From Flavobacteriaceae bacterium CG2_30_34_30 (lineage in GTDB: Bacteria; Bacteroidota; Bacteroidia; Flavobacteriales; Flavobacteriaceae), in contig MNYN01000029.1 in assembly GCA_001873105.1 (NCBI GenBank), forward strand, positions 1-53,589: a DNA stretch of 53,589 nt, given 5' to 3'. Of the stretch, positions 1 through 6,623 are shown piece after piece. Under the pieces are notes generated by a model. That model did no database searches. It saw nothing but the letters and a program-made list of their open reading frames with translations, and was not told where the DNA came from. How positions within the stretch are numbered: the first letter of the stretch is position 1; the number at the start of each line of letters is the position of its first letter. The translations under genes were made by a program, and so were the position numbers.

Positions 1-1
1 C

Positions 2-958
2 AATCAAAAAGAATGGCAAAGTGAGTTCAAACTAAATGTATATGACTATGGGGCTAGGAACTGTAGCTTGTCCCGATCTTGCTTCGGGAATCCTGCTTTG
101 GGAAGGTGGATGAACATTGATCCGGGTCGAGCGTTAAAAAAATGTCCTGAGGACATTTTTAGCGAAGGAGCCAGCCTGGCGCGCGGAGAAAAAATGCGCC
201 GTCATAGCCCCTACAACTACACCTTTAACAACCCCATCTATTTTATTGATCCTGATGGGATGGAAGTAATCCCCGCAACTATTCAAGCTCCTCCAGATAT
301 TTATATAAATGAGCAAGGAGCATTCTTAGGAACTGATGGGGCTGATAGCAAGGACGTAAGAGTAGTAAGTCAAAACACTTGGAATTCTGTTGGAGGACAA
401 GAAGGAGCTAAAACTACTCAAGGAACAGCAACATTGCAAATTGCTGAAAACTCTTCTTTATTATCTGGAACAGATAAAAATACCCAGCCTGGTTATCAAA
501 AAGGAATATCCATATCTGCTGAAACAAAAGGTAAAATTAAGGATGCAGGTGGAAAAGTTGGCGATCCAACTTTAGTCAATAATAGTGAAAGTAGTGCAGT
601 TATTCAACCAGAAGCAAATGTTACTCAAGGCCCTGGAGCAACTAATTCAGATGGCGCATATACTCCACAAGAAGTAAAACCTGGCGAAAGTGTTTATGGA
701 ATGATAGATGGTGTAAAAACTTCAAAATTTAGTGACGCTGTTTTTAAATTGGTTGATGGGAATAAAGTAAGTATAGGTAGTGGCGGAAATGTAGGCATAA
801 CAAGCTACGGCGGTGTAAAAGGTTTTGGTGGAGCTATGACAATTGGAGGCTGGTCAACGTCTGAATTTCCTAAATTAAGAAATGTTTCTTTAGGCAATAC
901 CACGTTAAATAAATCGGAAACTTCTCTTAGTGGGTTTAAGCGCTTTGGCGAATTATAA
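2..958 (+). CDS. RHS/YD-repeat protein, C-terminal part (5' end outside window)
   Basis: The frame is open from base 2, so the gene starts before the window. The first residues (KEWQ, then YDYGARN) followed by [27 protein letters not shown] sequence form the RHS-associated core that ends the shell of RHS/YD-repeat proteins. After the DPDGM boundary about 220 residues form a Gly/Ser/Thr-rich variable tail that I do not recognise. In polymorphic toxins this position carries the toxin domain, but no catalytic motif is visible here. The core is interrupted by two in-frame insertions, at about 63-89 and 131-187, which lengthen the stretch between YDYGARN and RRHSPYNY by roughly 27 residues. A small membrane-protein gene follows after 13 bases. 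RHS identity is clear; the toxin role is inferred from architecture only. Confidence 0.8.
   Translation, partial: NQKEWQSEFKLNVYDYGARNCSLSRSCFGNPALGRWMNIDPGRALKKCPEDIFSEGASLARGEKMRRHSPYNYTFNNPIYFIDPDGMEVIPATIQAPPDIYINEQGAFLGTDGADSKDVRVVSQNTWNSVGGQEGAKTTQGTATLQIAENSSLLSGTDKNTQPGYQKGISISAETKGKIKDAGGKVGDPTLVNNSESSAVIQPEANVTQGPGATNSDGAYTPQEVKPGESVYGMIDGVKTSKFSDAVFKLVDGNKVSIGSGGNVGITSYGGVKGFGGAMTIGGWSTSEFPKLRNVSLGNTTLNKSETSLSGFKRFGEL
63..89 (+). repeat. Short palindromic insertion inside the RHS core
   Basis: Most RHS proteins read YDYGARNYDPALGRW without interruption. Here about 24-27 extra bases sit between RN and PALGRW. They contain the inverted repeat TCCCGA (71-76) / TCGGGA (84-89) and keep the reading frame. 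The insertion point is inferred from the usual RHS core, not from an uninterrupted sister copy. Confidence 0.5.
131..187 (+). repeat. 57-bp structured repeat, copy 1, in frame in the RHS gene
   Basis: It starts GCGTTAAAAA and ends GCGCGGA, aligning without gaps to a second copy at 2381-2437. An outer arm (GCGTTAAAA / TTTTAGCG) encloses a hairpin with stem AATGTCC/GGACATT. A second hairpin GCCAG-C-CTGGC lies near the 3' end. The insertion replaces the usual DPLAEKMRRHS junction and stays in frame ([19 protein letters not shown]), so the RHS ORF remains open. It resembles a REP-type non-autonomous repeat; no RAYT transposase lies in the window. Confidence 0.7.
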
Positions 959-971
959 TAGTTTATTTCAG

Positions 972-1322
972 ATGAAAAAAATAATATTCTATCTTTTTTT
1001 AGTCAGTTTCTATTTGCCACTTTACTGGTTGTTAATATTTGTATCATATGTATTTAGGGTAACAAATGAAATAGGAAGATTGCCCGAATATGACAATCCT
1101 CAATCTGGTATGTTTCCTAAGCATTTTGATTTTGTAGGCAATTCTTTGAATATAATTGCCTTAATGTCTTTGCTGACACTTATAGTTTTACTCTTTAATC
1201 TTTACTTCAAATTTTTTCATTTTCGGAAATCTAATATTTATTTGTGGTTTATTGGGATAATAAGTATTGTTTTGTTATTTGTTCTTAACCCAATAGACCT
1301 AATGAGATGGTTTTTGGATTAA
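972..1322 (+). CDS. Small membrane protein behind the RHS tip (possible immunity protein)
   Basis: This is a 116-residue protein. I chose the ATG at 972 because it begins MKKIIFYLFLV, a classic membrane start; an in-frame ATG at 930 lies inside the RHS gene. Three hydrophobic segments are visible: residues about 3-25, about 58-78 and about 90-108. A polar loop with ITNEIGRLPEYDNPQ-like sequence lies between the first two. I recognise no family. Its place 13 bases after an RHS tip is where membrane immunity proteins are found in polymorphic toxin loci, so this role is plausible but not shown by the sequence itself. Confidence 0.6.
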   Translation: MKKIIFYLFLVSFYLPLYWLLIFVSYVFRVTNEIGRLPEYDNPQSGMFPKHFDFVGNSLNIIALMSLLTLIVLLFNLYFKFFHFRKSNIYLWFIGIISIVLLFVLNPIDLMRWFLD

Positions 1323-1401
1323 CTATTTGATTTATGAATAAAAAGTAATGTATCAAACGTGTTGATGGTATTTGACACAAAAATTAAAGAAGGTTTATAG
1401 C

Positions 1402-1503
1402 ATGTTACTGTACAAGTACAACGGCAAAGAACCACAAAACGAGTTTGGGGTAGAAATGTATGATTTTGGGGATAGGAATTTCAAGGTAAATTTAGGAAAA
1501 TAA
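1402..1503 (+). pseudogene. RHS core remnant
   Basis: This 33-codon frame reads YKYNGKEPQNEFGVEMYDFG then DRNF, an obvious match to the RHS core consensus (YKYNGKE..DELGLNLYDYGARNY). It then diverges to KVNLGK and a stop. It has no upstream RHS sequence and is too short to function. It is best read as the leftover junction of a displaced RHS C-terminal cassette. The surrounding 1323-1540 shows nothing else I can name. Confidence 0.75.
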
Positions 1504-1540
1504 ACCATGGCCTTTCTGTTTTTAGAGAAGGCTAAACTTA

Positions 1541-1690
1541 TTAAGGTTTTATTTTCACTAATTTGTCGCCTTGCATTACTACAAGAACACTTTTTTTTGT
1601 TTTCTTAAACTCAATAAGTCGTTCGTAAACTTTTTCAAGACCTTTGACTATTTTATCCTTTAATTCTACTTGTTTATCTTTTTGAGTCAT
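1541..1690 (-). CDS. 49-residue protein overlapping the zeta-like toxin gene (putative partner)
   Basis: This small ORF begins MTQKDKQVELKDKIVKGLEK and ends LVVMQGDKLVKIKP. It is highly charged, with a likely amphipathic helix over the first 30 residues and a short beta-like C-terminal part. The ATG at 1690 lies inside the 3' end of the zeta-like gene, with a 17-base overlap in a different frame, so the two are almost certainly cotranscribed and translationally coupled. The size, charge and overlap suggest an antitoxin or regulator. Classical epsilon antitoxins lie upstream of zeta, so the order here is unusual. No family is recognised. Confidence 0.6.
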   Translation of the reverse strand: MTQKDKQVELKDKIVKGLEKVYERLIEFKKTKKSVLVVMQGDKLVKIKP

Positions 1691-2261
1691 AAATATTTTT
1701 TAATTGTTCAAATTTTTCTAAATCGATTACCTCTAAATAGTCTATTCCCATTTTGTGTGCGATTAATTCATGTTTTCCATAAGAATTGTCAAAAATCAAT
1801 ACTCCGTTTACAATAGAAAGATAAATATTGAATAGATTAAAAATTCCTTTTAAATATCTTCTTTCAATTATAGGTTCTGGAATATTATGCCCGCCTTCTT
1901 TTACTCTTATTTTTACACGTTCTTTAGCAAGTTCAATATTATTAAGCCAAAAAAATAATAGTATAACAGTATATCCTTGTTTTTTAGCTTTAATGATCTT
2001 ATTCTTATAACTTTTTGTTGCAAGCGTAGTTTCAAAAGCAAAACTTTCATTGTTATCAAGAAGTTCATTAATTCGGTTTATCATAATTCGACCAGCTTCA
2101 AAAGAAACTGTTTCGGGTTGGAAAGGTGAAAGCTCCTTTGCAATTTCATCAGCATTTACAAATTCTTTACATTTAATAATTTCAGGCAAAATAGTATAAG
2201 ACACTGTCGTTTTACCGGCTCCATTACATCCTGCTATTATGTAAAGGTTTTTCTCTTTCAT
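1674..2261 (-). CDS. Zeta-toxin-like P-loop kinase
   Basis: This is a 195-residue soluble protein. The Walker A motif GCNGAGKTT is at residues about 11-19. It is followed by NADEIA (about 37) and the FAFETTLA segment (about 75), both typical of the zeta toxin / UDP-N-acetylglucosamine kinase-like AAA family, where the Asp and Glu handle substrate and catalysis. A basic segment (RVKIRVKEGGHNIPEPIIERRY) forms the LID-like region with arginines. Family members phosphorylate UDP-GlcNAc or other small substrates and act as toxins or, in some clades, as ordinary kinases. It sits among RHS debris and overlaps a 49-codon ORF, which favours a toxin-antitoxin or defence role. Confidence 0.75.
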   Translation of the reverse strand: MKEKNLYIIAGCNGAGKTTVSYTILPEIIKCKEFVNADEIAKELSPFQPETVSFEAGRIMINRINELLDNNESFAFETTLATKSYKNKIIKAKKQGYTVILLFFWLNNIELAKERVKIRVKEGGHNIPEPIIERRYLKGIFNLFNIYLSIVNGVLIFDNSYGKHELIAHKMGIDYLEVIDLEKFEQLKNIYDSKR

Positions 2262-2321
2262 TTAAACAAATTTAGTTTTTTATAACGGATTTTTTGAGTT
2301 GAAAATGGTTTTTTTTGCATT

Positions 2322-2387
2322 ATGCACAACCAATATATTTCCTATCTTTATAACGCCACTGGCGAGAAAATCAGGGCGGTGCGTTAA
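2322..2387 (+). pseudogene. Second RHS remnant, ended by the 57-bp repeat
   Basis: A short frame reads NQYISYLYNATGEKIRAV, matching the YD-repeat unit (YLYDATGxK) of RHS proteins. It stops within the first bases of the 57-bp repeat at 2381, whose TAA supplies the stop in this frame. It lies on the same strand as the other RHS pieces and is a fragment, not a working gene. Confidence 0.65.
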
Positions 2388-2589
2388 AAAACAGCCCAGT
2401 GGGCTGTTTTAGCGAACGAGCCAGCCTGCCGCGCGGAAAAAAATAGTAATTCAAGTAAATACCATTTTTCATAATAAAATGCAAGTTATCATCTATTCCA
2501 CCACCCATTATAGAAACGGCTTTCCCTATTTTGGTACTGTATTGCAGTTTTTCCTCACTCCCAAGTGTTATATAAAAAACCCTTCCCAT
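2371..2589 (-). CDS. Hypothetical ORF running into the 57-bp repeat (doubtful)
   Basis: This 72-codon frame begins MGRVFYITLGSEEKLQYSTK and continues with VSIMGGGIDDNLHFIMKNGIYLNYYF. Its last 20 or so residues (RGRLARSLKQPTGLFFNAPP) are simply the 57-bp repeat read backwards. The first 50 residues have a plausible amino-acid mix, so this may be the truncated start of a real gene whose end was replaced by the repeat. No family is recognised. It is divergent from rmuC and could share its intergenic promoter region. Confidence 0.3.
   Translation of the reverse strand: MGRVFYITLGSEEKLQYSTKIGKAVSIMGGGIDDNLHFIMKNGIYLNYYFFPRGRLARSLKQPTGLFFNAPP
2381..2437 (+). repeat. 57-bp structured repeat, copy 2
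   Basis: It has exactly the same length as the copy at 131-187 and aligns without gaps. The ends and the GAGCCAGCCTG segment are nearly identical. The central hairpin differs (ACAGCCC/GGGCTGT here, AATGTCC/GGACATT there) but stays fully paired, so at least three base pairs changed on both sides. This supports selection on, or mobility through, the folded form. It directly follows an RHS remnant. Confidence 0.7.
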
Positions 2590-2639
2590 AAATTTTCAAC
2601 TCCCCATAAAATAAATATCTTTACAAAAACATCATACCC

Positions 2640-3980
2640 ATGAACAGTACAATAGGAATCGTACTCCTCATTATCCTTTTTCTCGCTATCGGAATAGCTT
2701 TGGGTTATTTCATAAACAATCTAAAGCAAAAAGCGGGATTATCTTCTCTGGAAGAACGCATTCGTTCCACTGCTGAAAATGAGGTAAAACTACAAGAACG
2801 AATTACTGGTTTAGAACAAGACCGCGAGTCTATTCGTTCAGAAAAAGACATGCTATCATTAGAACTCACTCGCAAAAATGCCGATTTTGAAAACCTCAAA
2901 CAACGCAACGACGAACAAAAAGCTGAAGTTGAAAAACTACAAGAACGCTTTCAAAAAGAATTTGAAAACCTCGCCAATAAAATTCTAGAAGAAAAATCCA
3001 GTAAATTCACCACACAAAACAAAGAAAATATCGATGCTATTTTAAAACCCTTACAGGAAAAAATTCAGCATTTTGAAAAACGTGTGGAAGAAACCAATAA
3101 AGAAGACATTAACCGCAGTGCAGACTTGCGACAACAAATCATTGGTTTAAAAGAGCTTAACGTACAGATGAGTAAAGAAACTACCAATCTTACCAAAGCA
3201 TTAAAAGGCGACACCAAAATGCAAGGCAATTGGGGCGAACTGGTTTTAGAACGAGTTTTAGAACGAAGTGGTTTAACAAAAGACCAAGAGTACTTTGTAC
3301 AACAAAGTTTTACCACCGAAGAAGGACGACGCGTGATGCCCGATATCATCATCCACCTGCCGGGCGATAAAAAATTAATAGTGGACTCTAAAGTTTCCTT
3401 AGTGGCGTATGAGCGTTATATCAATGAAAATGAAGAAAATGAAAGACCATCGCATTTAAAAAATCATCTCATCGCCATTAAAAAAAGGGTGAGTGAGTTG
3501 GGTGAAAAAAATTACCACCAACTCTATGAAATGGAAAGTCCCGATTTTGTGTTGCTTTTCATTCCTATTGAATCTGCTTTTGCCATTGCATCGATGGAAT
3601 ATCCTGCATTGTATTCTGATGCTTTTGAAAAAAATATCATTATTGTAACCCCCACTACCCTGCTTGCAGTTTTAAAAACCATTGACAGTATGTGGCAAAA
3701 TGAGAAACAAAAAGAAAACGCCATTGAAATTGCCACGCAAGCAGGACGTTTGTATGATGCCTTTGTCAACCTAACCGACGAATTGATAAAATTGGGAAAT
3801 CAAATTGGCACCGTACAAAAGTCCTATGAAAGTGCTATGGTAAAACTCACCGGTAAAGGAAACCTCATCAAACGTGTGGAAAACCTAAAAACTTTAGGTG
3901 CTAAAGCCAGCAAACAGCAAAATGAAAAATTACTTAAACGGGCTTCAGAAGAGGAGGATACATTTTTAGAAATAGAATAA
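2640..3980 (+). CDS. rmuC: DNA recombination protein RmuC
   Basis: This is a 446-residue protein. It has an N-terminal membrane anchor (residues about 4-25, IGIVLLIILFLAIGIALGYF) and a long charged coiled coil (about 30-185, Glu/Lys/Gln-rich). The RmuC domain spans about 190-390, with GNWGELVLERVLERSGL, the MPDIIIHLPGDKKLIVDSKVS stretch and LLFIPIESAF. RmuC proteins limit DNA inversions and rearrangements and are predicted nucleases of the PD-(D/E)XK type; the D-IVDSK segment fits that core. The length is normal. It stands alone on the plus strand, with an AT-only inverted repeat at 3979-3999 after its stop codon. Confidence 0.93.
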   Translation: MNSTIGIVLLIILFLAIGIALGYFINNLKQKAGLSSLEERIRSTAENEVKLQERITGLEQDRESIRSEKDMLSLELTRKNADFENLKQRNDEQKAEVEKLQERFQKEFENLANKILEEKSSKFTTQNKENIDAILKPLQEKIQHFEKRVEETNKEDINRSADLRQQIIGLKELNVQMSKETTNLTKALKGDTKMQGNWGELVLERVLERSGLTKDQEYFVQQSFTTEEGRRVMPDIIIHLPGDKKLIVDSKVSLVAYERYINENEENERPSHLKNHLIAIKKRVSELGEKNYHQLYEMESPDFVLLFIPIESAFAIASMEYPALYSDAFEKNIIIVTPTTLLAVLKTIDSMWQNEKQKENAIEIATQAGRLYDAFVNLTDELIKLGNQIGTVQKSYESAMVKLTGKGNLIKRVENLKTLGAKASKQQNEKLLKRASEEEDTFLEIE

Positions 3981-4078
3981 TTTATAAACCTTATAAATTG
4001 AAAATGAATGTATTGTAAAACTGATTAAAATCATTCAGATTTTGGCGGGGGTTTTGTACCTTTCTGCTTTATGCTAAA

Positions 4079-5998
4079 ATGAAAAACAGTATTCCAAAAC
4101 GCCTCGCCGATTTTTTAAAAAATTACCCTCCTTTTGAATGGGTAAATCCTAAAGATTTATTGGTGTTAGCCCAAGAATGTGAAATTATTCACCTCGAAAA
4201 AAATCAAACTTTATTTTCTATCCATCAAAATACAGAACCCTTTTTTTATGTGGTAAGGGAAGGTGCTATTGGGCTCTTTAAAATGATAGACAATACCAAA
4301 ATTCCTATAGATGAATGCGATGAGGGCGATATATTTGGGTTGCGTCCATTTTTTGCTGAAAATCAATATGCCATGACGGCTACTGCAAATGAAGAATCGC
4401 TAATTTATGCAATTCCTATTGCTGTTTTTAAACCCTTAATTGCTGAAAACGACAACATACTTAATTATTTGCTTTCCAGTTTTGCTTCTAATACAAGAAA
4501 TCCTTATGACAAGGAACATCCAGGAAAACTATTATCTGTAAACGAAACAATGGGAGAAATTTCTATAAAAACTCCATTTTATCAACCCATAAACTACACC
4601 GAAAACCCTGTTTCAGTTTCTGCTGAAACTAGTGTGCTAAAAGTTGCAAAATTAATGACAAAACACAAAATAGGTAGTGTACTTATAGCCGAAAATCAAT
4701 TTCCGATAGGTATTATTACTGACAAGGACCTTCGAACAAAAATAGCTACAGGAATTATTCCACTTACAGCAAATACATCGGCTATTATGAGTGCTCCTGT
4801 ACTTACTATTTCTAAAGAAACATCAGTTGCTGAGGCACAACTTATATTTTTAAAAAACAACATTAGCCATTTGTGTGTCACAGAAAATGGAACTACCACA
4901 TCAAAAATTGTTGGGATTATCACCTTACACGATATATTTATTACGCAGGCAAATAACCCTGCCGTATTTTTAAAATGGATAAAAAGAGCTACTTCTGCTA
5001 AGGAATTAAAAGAAGTGCGAGATAAACTTACGCAACTAATTGCCGATGGATTAAAAAATAATACCCCCATTAACCATATTTCAAAATTAACATCTGAAAT
5101 AAATACAGCAATTATTGGAAAAGCTATCCAACTAGCTATAGAAGAAGTTTCTATAAATCCACCAGTAACTTTTGCTTGGCTCAACCTTGGCAGCCAAGGA
5201 AGAAAAGAACAACTTTTAATAACAGACCAAGACAATGCCCTTGTTTTTGAGGATGTTGCAGAGGCTACACACAGTGAAGTTAAAAGTTATTTTTTAACCC
5301 TTTCAAAAATAACCACAAGAATACTAAATTTTGTTGGCTATGCTTATTGTCCCGCAGAAATGATGGCAAGTAACCCCAAATGGTGTTTATCGGTATCTGA
5401 TTGGAAAAAACAATTCCACTATTGGATTTCTGAACCTGATGAACACAGCATTATGCTTTGTTCTATCTTTTTTGATTTTGAATGTGTGTATGGCAATGAA
5501 GAATTAGCAACTGCAATTTCTAAAAGTATATTTGAGGATTTATATAAGAAAAACTTGTTTTTCGCCTATTTGGGAAGTGATGCACTTAAGAATCCGCCGC
5601 CTTTAGGATTTTTTAGGCAACTTTTAGTTGAGCAAGATGGAAAACACAAAGACACTTTTGATATTAAAAGTAGAGCTATTATGCCTTTAGTAGATGCTGC
5701 TAGAGTGTTATTGTTAGATAAAACAATTTCAGGAATCAACAATACTGCAGCTCGTTTTGAAGCCTTGGCAAAAGAGGAGCCCGAAAATAAAGAATTGTTT
5801 ATTTCATGTGCCAATGCTTTTCTTGACCTAATGACCTTTAGAACGCAAGAAGGATTAAAACATAACAATTCCGGTAGATTTATTCATTTAGAAACACTTA
5901 GCAAATCAGACAAACTAAAATTGAAAAATGCTTTTAAACCCATTCAGGATGTGCAATCGGTTTTAAAAAACCGATTTAATTTAACCTATTTTACCTAA
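4079..5998 (+). CDS. cNMP-binding / CBS / DUF294 nucleotidyltransferase-like protein
   Basis: This 639-residue protein has a cyclic-nucleotide-binding domain (about 15-130), a CBS pair (about 165-290) and a DUF294 putative nucleotidyltransferase domain. The motif LGSQGRKEQLLITDQDNAL is at about 369-387; it corresponds to the GS..R...(T)D.D signature of GlnD-like uridylyltransferases, and both Asp residues are present. The DUF294 C-terminal helical domain follows (about 480-635). In many bacteria this architecture is next to an acetate symporter and a DnaQ-like exonuclease, and it is thought to sense a nucleotide and control uptake. Here it overlaps the exonuclease gene by one base (TAATG) and converges on acs. 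The target of any nucleotidyl transfer is unknown. Confidence 0.88.
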   Translation: MKNSIPKRLADFLKNYPPFEWVNPKDLLVLAQECEIIHLEKNQTLFSIHQNTEPFFYVVREGAIGLFKMIDNTKIPIDECDEGDIFGLRPFFAENQYAMTATANEESLIYAIPIAVFKPLIAENDNILNYLLSSFASNTRNPYDKEHPGKLLSVNETMGEISIKTPFYQPINYTENPVSVSAETSVLKVAKLMTKHKIGSVLIAENQFPIGIITDKDLRTKIATGIIPLTANTSAIMSAPVLTISKETSVAEAQLIFLKNNISHLCVTENGTTTSKIVGIITLHDIFITQANNPAVFLKWIKRATSAKELKEVRDKLTQLIADGLKNNTPINHISKLTSEINTAIIGKAIQLAIEEVSINPPVTFAWLNLGSQGRKEQLLITDQDNALVFEDVAEATHSEVKSYFLTLSKITTRILNFVGYAYCPAEMMASNPKWCLSVSDWKKQFHYWISEPDEHSIMLCSIFFDFECVYGNEELATAISKSIFEDLYKKNLFFAYLGSDALKNPPPLGFFRQLLVEQDGKHKDTFDIKSRAIMPLVDAARVLLLDKTISGINNTAARFEALAKEEPENKELFISCANAFLDLMTFRTQEGLKHNNSGRFIHLETLSKSDKLKLKNAFKPIQDVQSVLKNRFNLTYFT

Positions 5999-6597
5999 TG
6001 TGGCATTGGTTTAGAAAAAATAAAAAAGACTATCCTAAATTTTGGGAAGAATATTGTGCTTCTTTTTCTGCAAAAACAAATTCTTCGGAAAGACTAGTTG
6101 TTTTCGACACTGAAACCACAGGACTTGATTTAAAAAATGATGTTATATTGTCGATAGGTGCCATAGCTATTGTTAACTCTAGAATAATACTAAAAGATAG
6201 TTTTGAATGTTTTGTGGAACAAGAAAACTACAAACCCAATCAAATAGCCATTCACGGCATTTTAAAAGAAGGTAAAACAGAAAAAAATACTGAAATAGAA
6301 GCTATCGTTTCTTTTATTTCTTACATCAAAAATGCTACGCTTATAGGGCACCATATTGCTTTTGACATAGCAATGATTAATGGGGCATTAAAGAGAATGG
6401 GGCTGCCAAAACTAAAAAATAAAAGTATCGATACCGATGCGATATATCAAAAGTATAAAAACTTATCGCCAGAGCAGCATACTACCCTTGATGCGCTTTG
6501 TGGTAATTTTAAAATTCCTAAAAGCGATAGGCATACCGCAAGCGGAGATGCCTACTTAACCGCATTGGTGTATTTAAAATTAAAAGCAAAAATGTAA
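5998..6597 (+). CDS. DnaQ-like 3'-5' exonuclease
   Basis: This is a 199-residue protein of the DEDDh exonuclease family. Exo I is VVFDTETTGLDL (Asp/Glu near residue 37), Exo II is IGHHIAFDIAMI (about 116-127), and Exo III is HTASGDAYLTA with His and Asp near 178 and 183. All four acidic residues and the catalytic His appear present. It lacks the extra domains of the Pol III epsilon subunit partner region. It overlaps the upstream DUF294 gene by one base, so the two form a pair. This DUF294-DnaQ pair recurs beside acetate transport genes, and its role there is not established; it may be a small-RNA or nucleotide-processing enzyme rather than a replication proofreader. Confidence 0.9.
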   Translation: MWHWFRKNKKDYPKFWEEYCASFSAKTNSSERLVVFDTETTGLDLKNDVILSIGAIAIVNSRIILKDSFECFVEQENYKPNQIAIHGILKEGKTEKNTEIEAIVSFISYIKNATLIGHHIAFDIAMINGALKRMGLPKLKNKSIDTDAIYQKYKNLSPEQHTTLDALCGNFKIPKSDRHTASGDAYLTALVYLKLKAKM

Positions 6598-6600
6598 AAA

Positions 6601-6621
6601 ATCAACCCTTGAAGGGTTGAT
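6601..6621. terminator. Hairpin terminator between the exonuclease gene and acs
   Basis: The perfect inverted repeat ATCAACCCTT-G-AAGGGTTGAT lies between the convergent stops at 6597 and 6624. On the minus strand it is followed by TTTTTTAC, giving a good intrinsic terminator for the acs operon. It may also serve the plus strand. Confidence 0.8.
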
Positions 6622-6623
6622 TC

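Noticed and set aside
2705..2908. Minus-strand ORF inside rmuC
   Set aside because: It is a mirror of a strongly coding plus-strand gene with Ser/Arg-rich low-complexity sequence; the same holds for the other antisense frames in rmuC, purL, the ABC exporter and the phosphomutase gene.
3979..3999. rmuC terminator
   Set aside because: The palindrome AATTTATAA/TTATAAATT is AT-only with no T-run behind it, so it is too weak to call with confidence.
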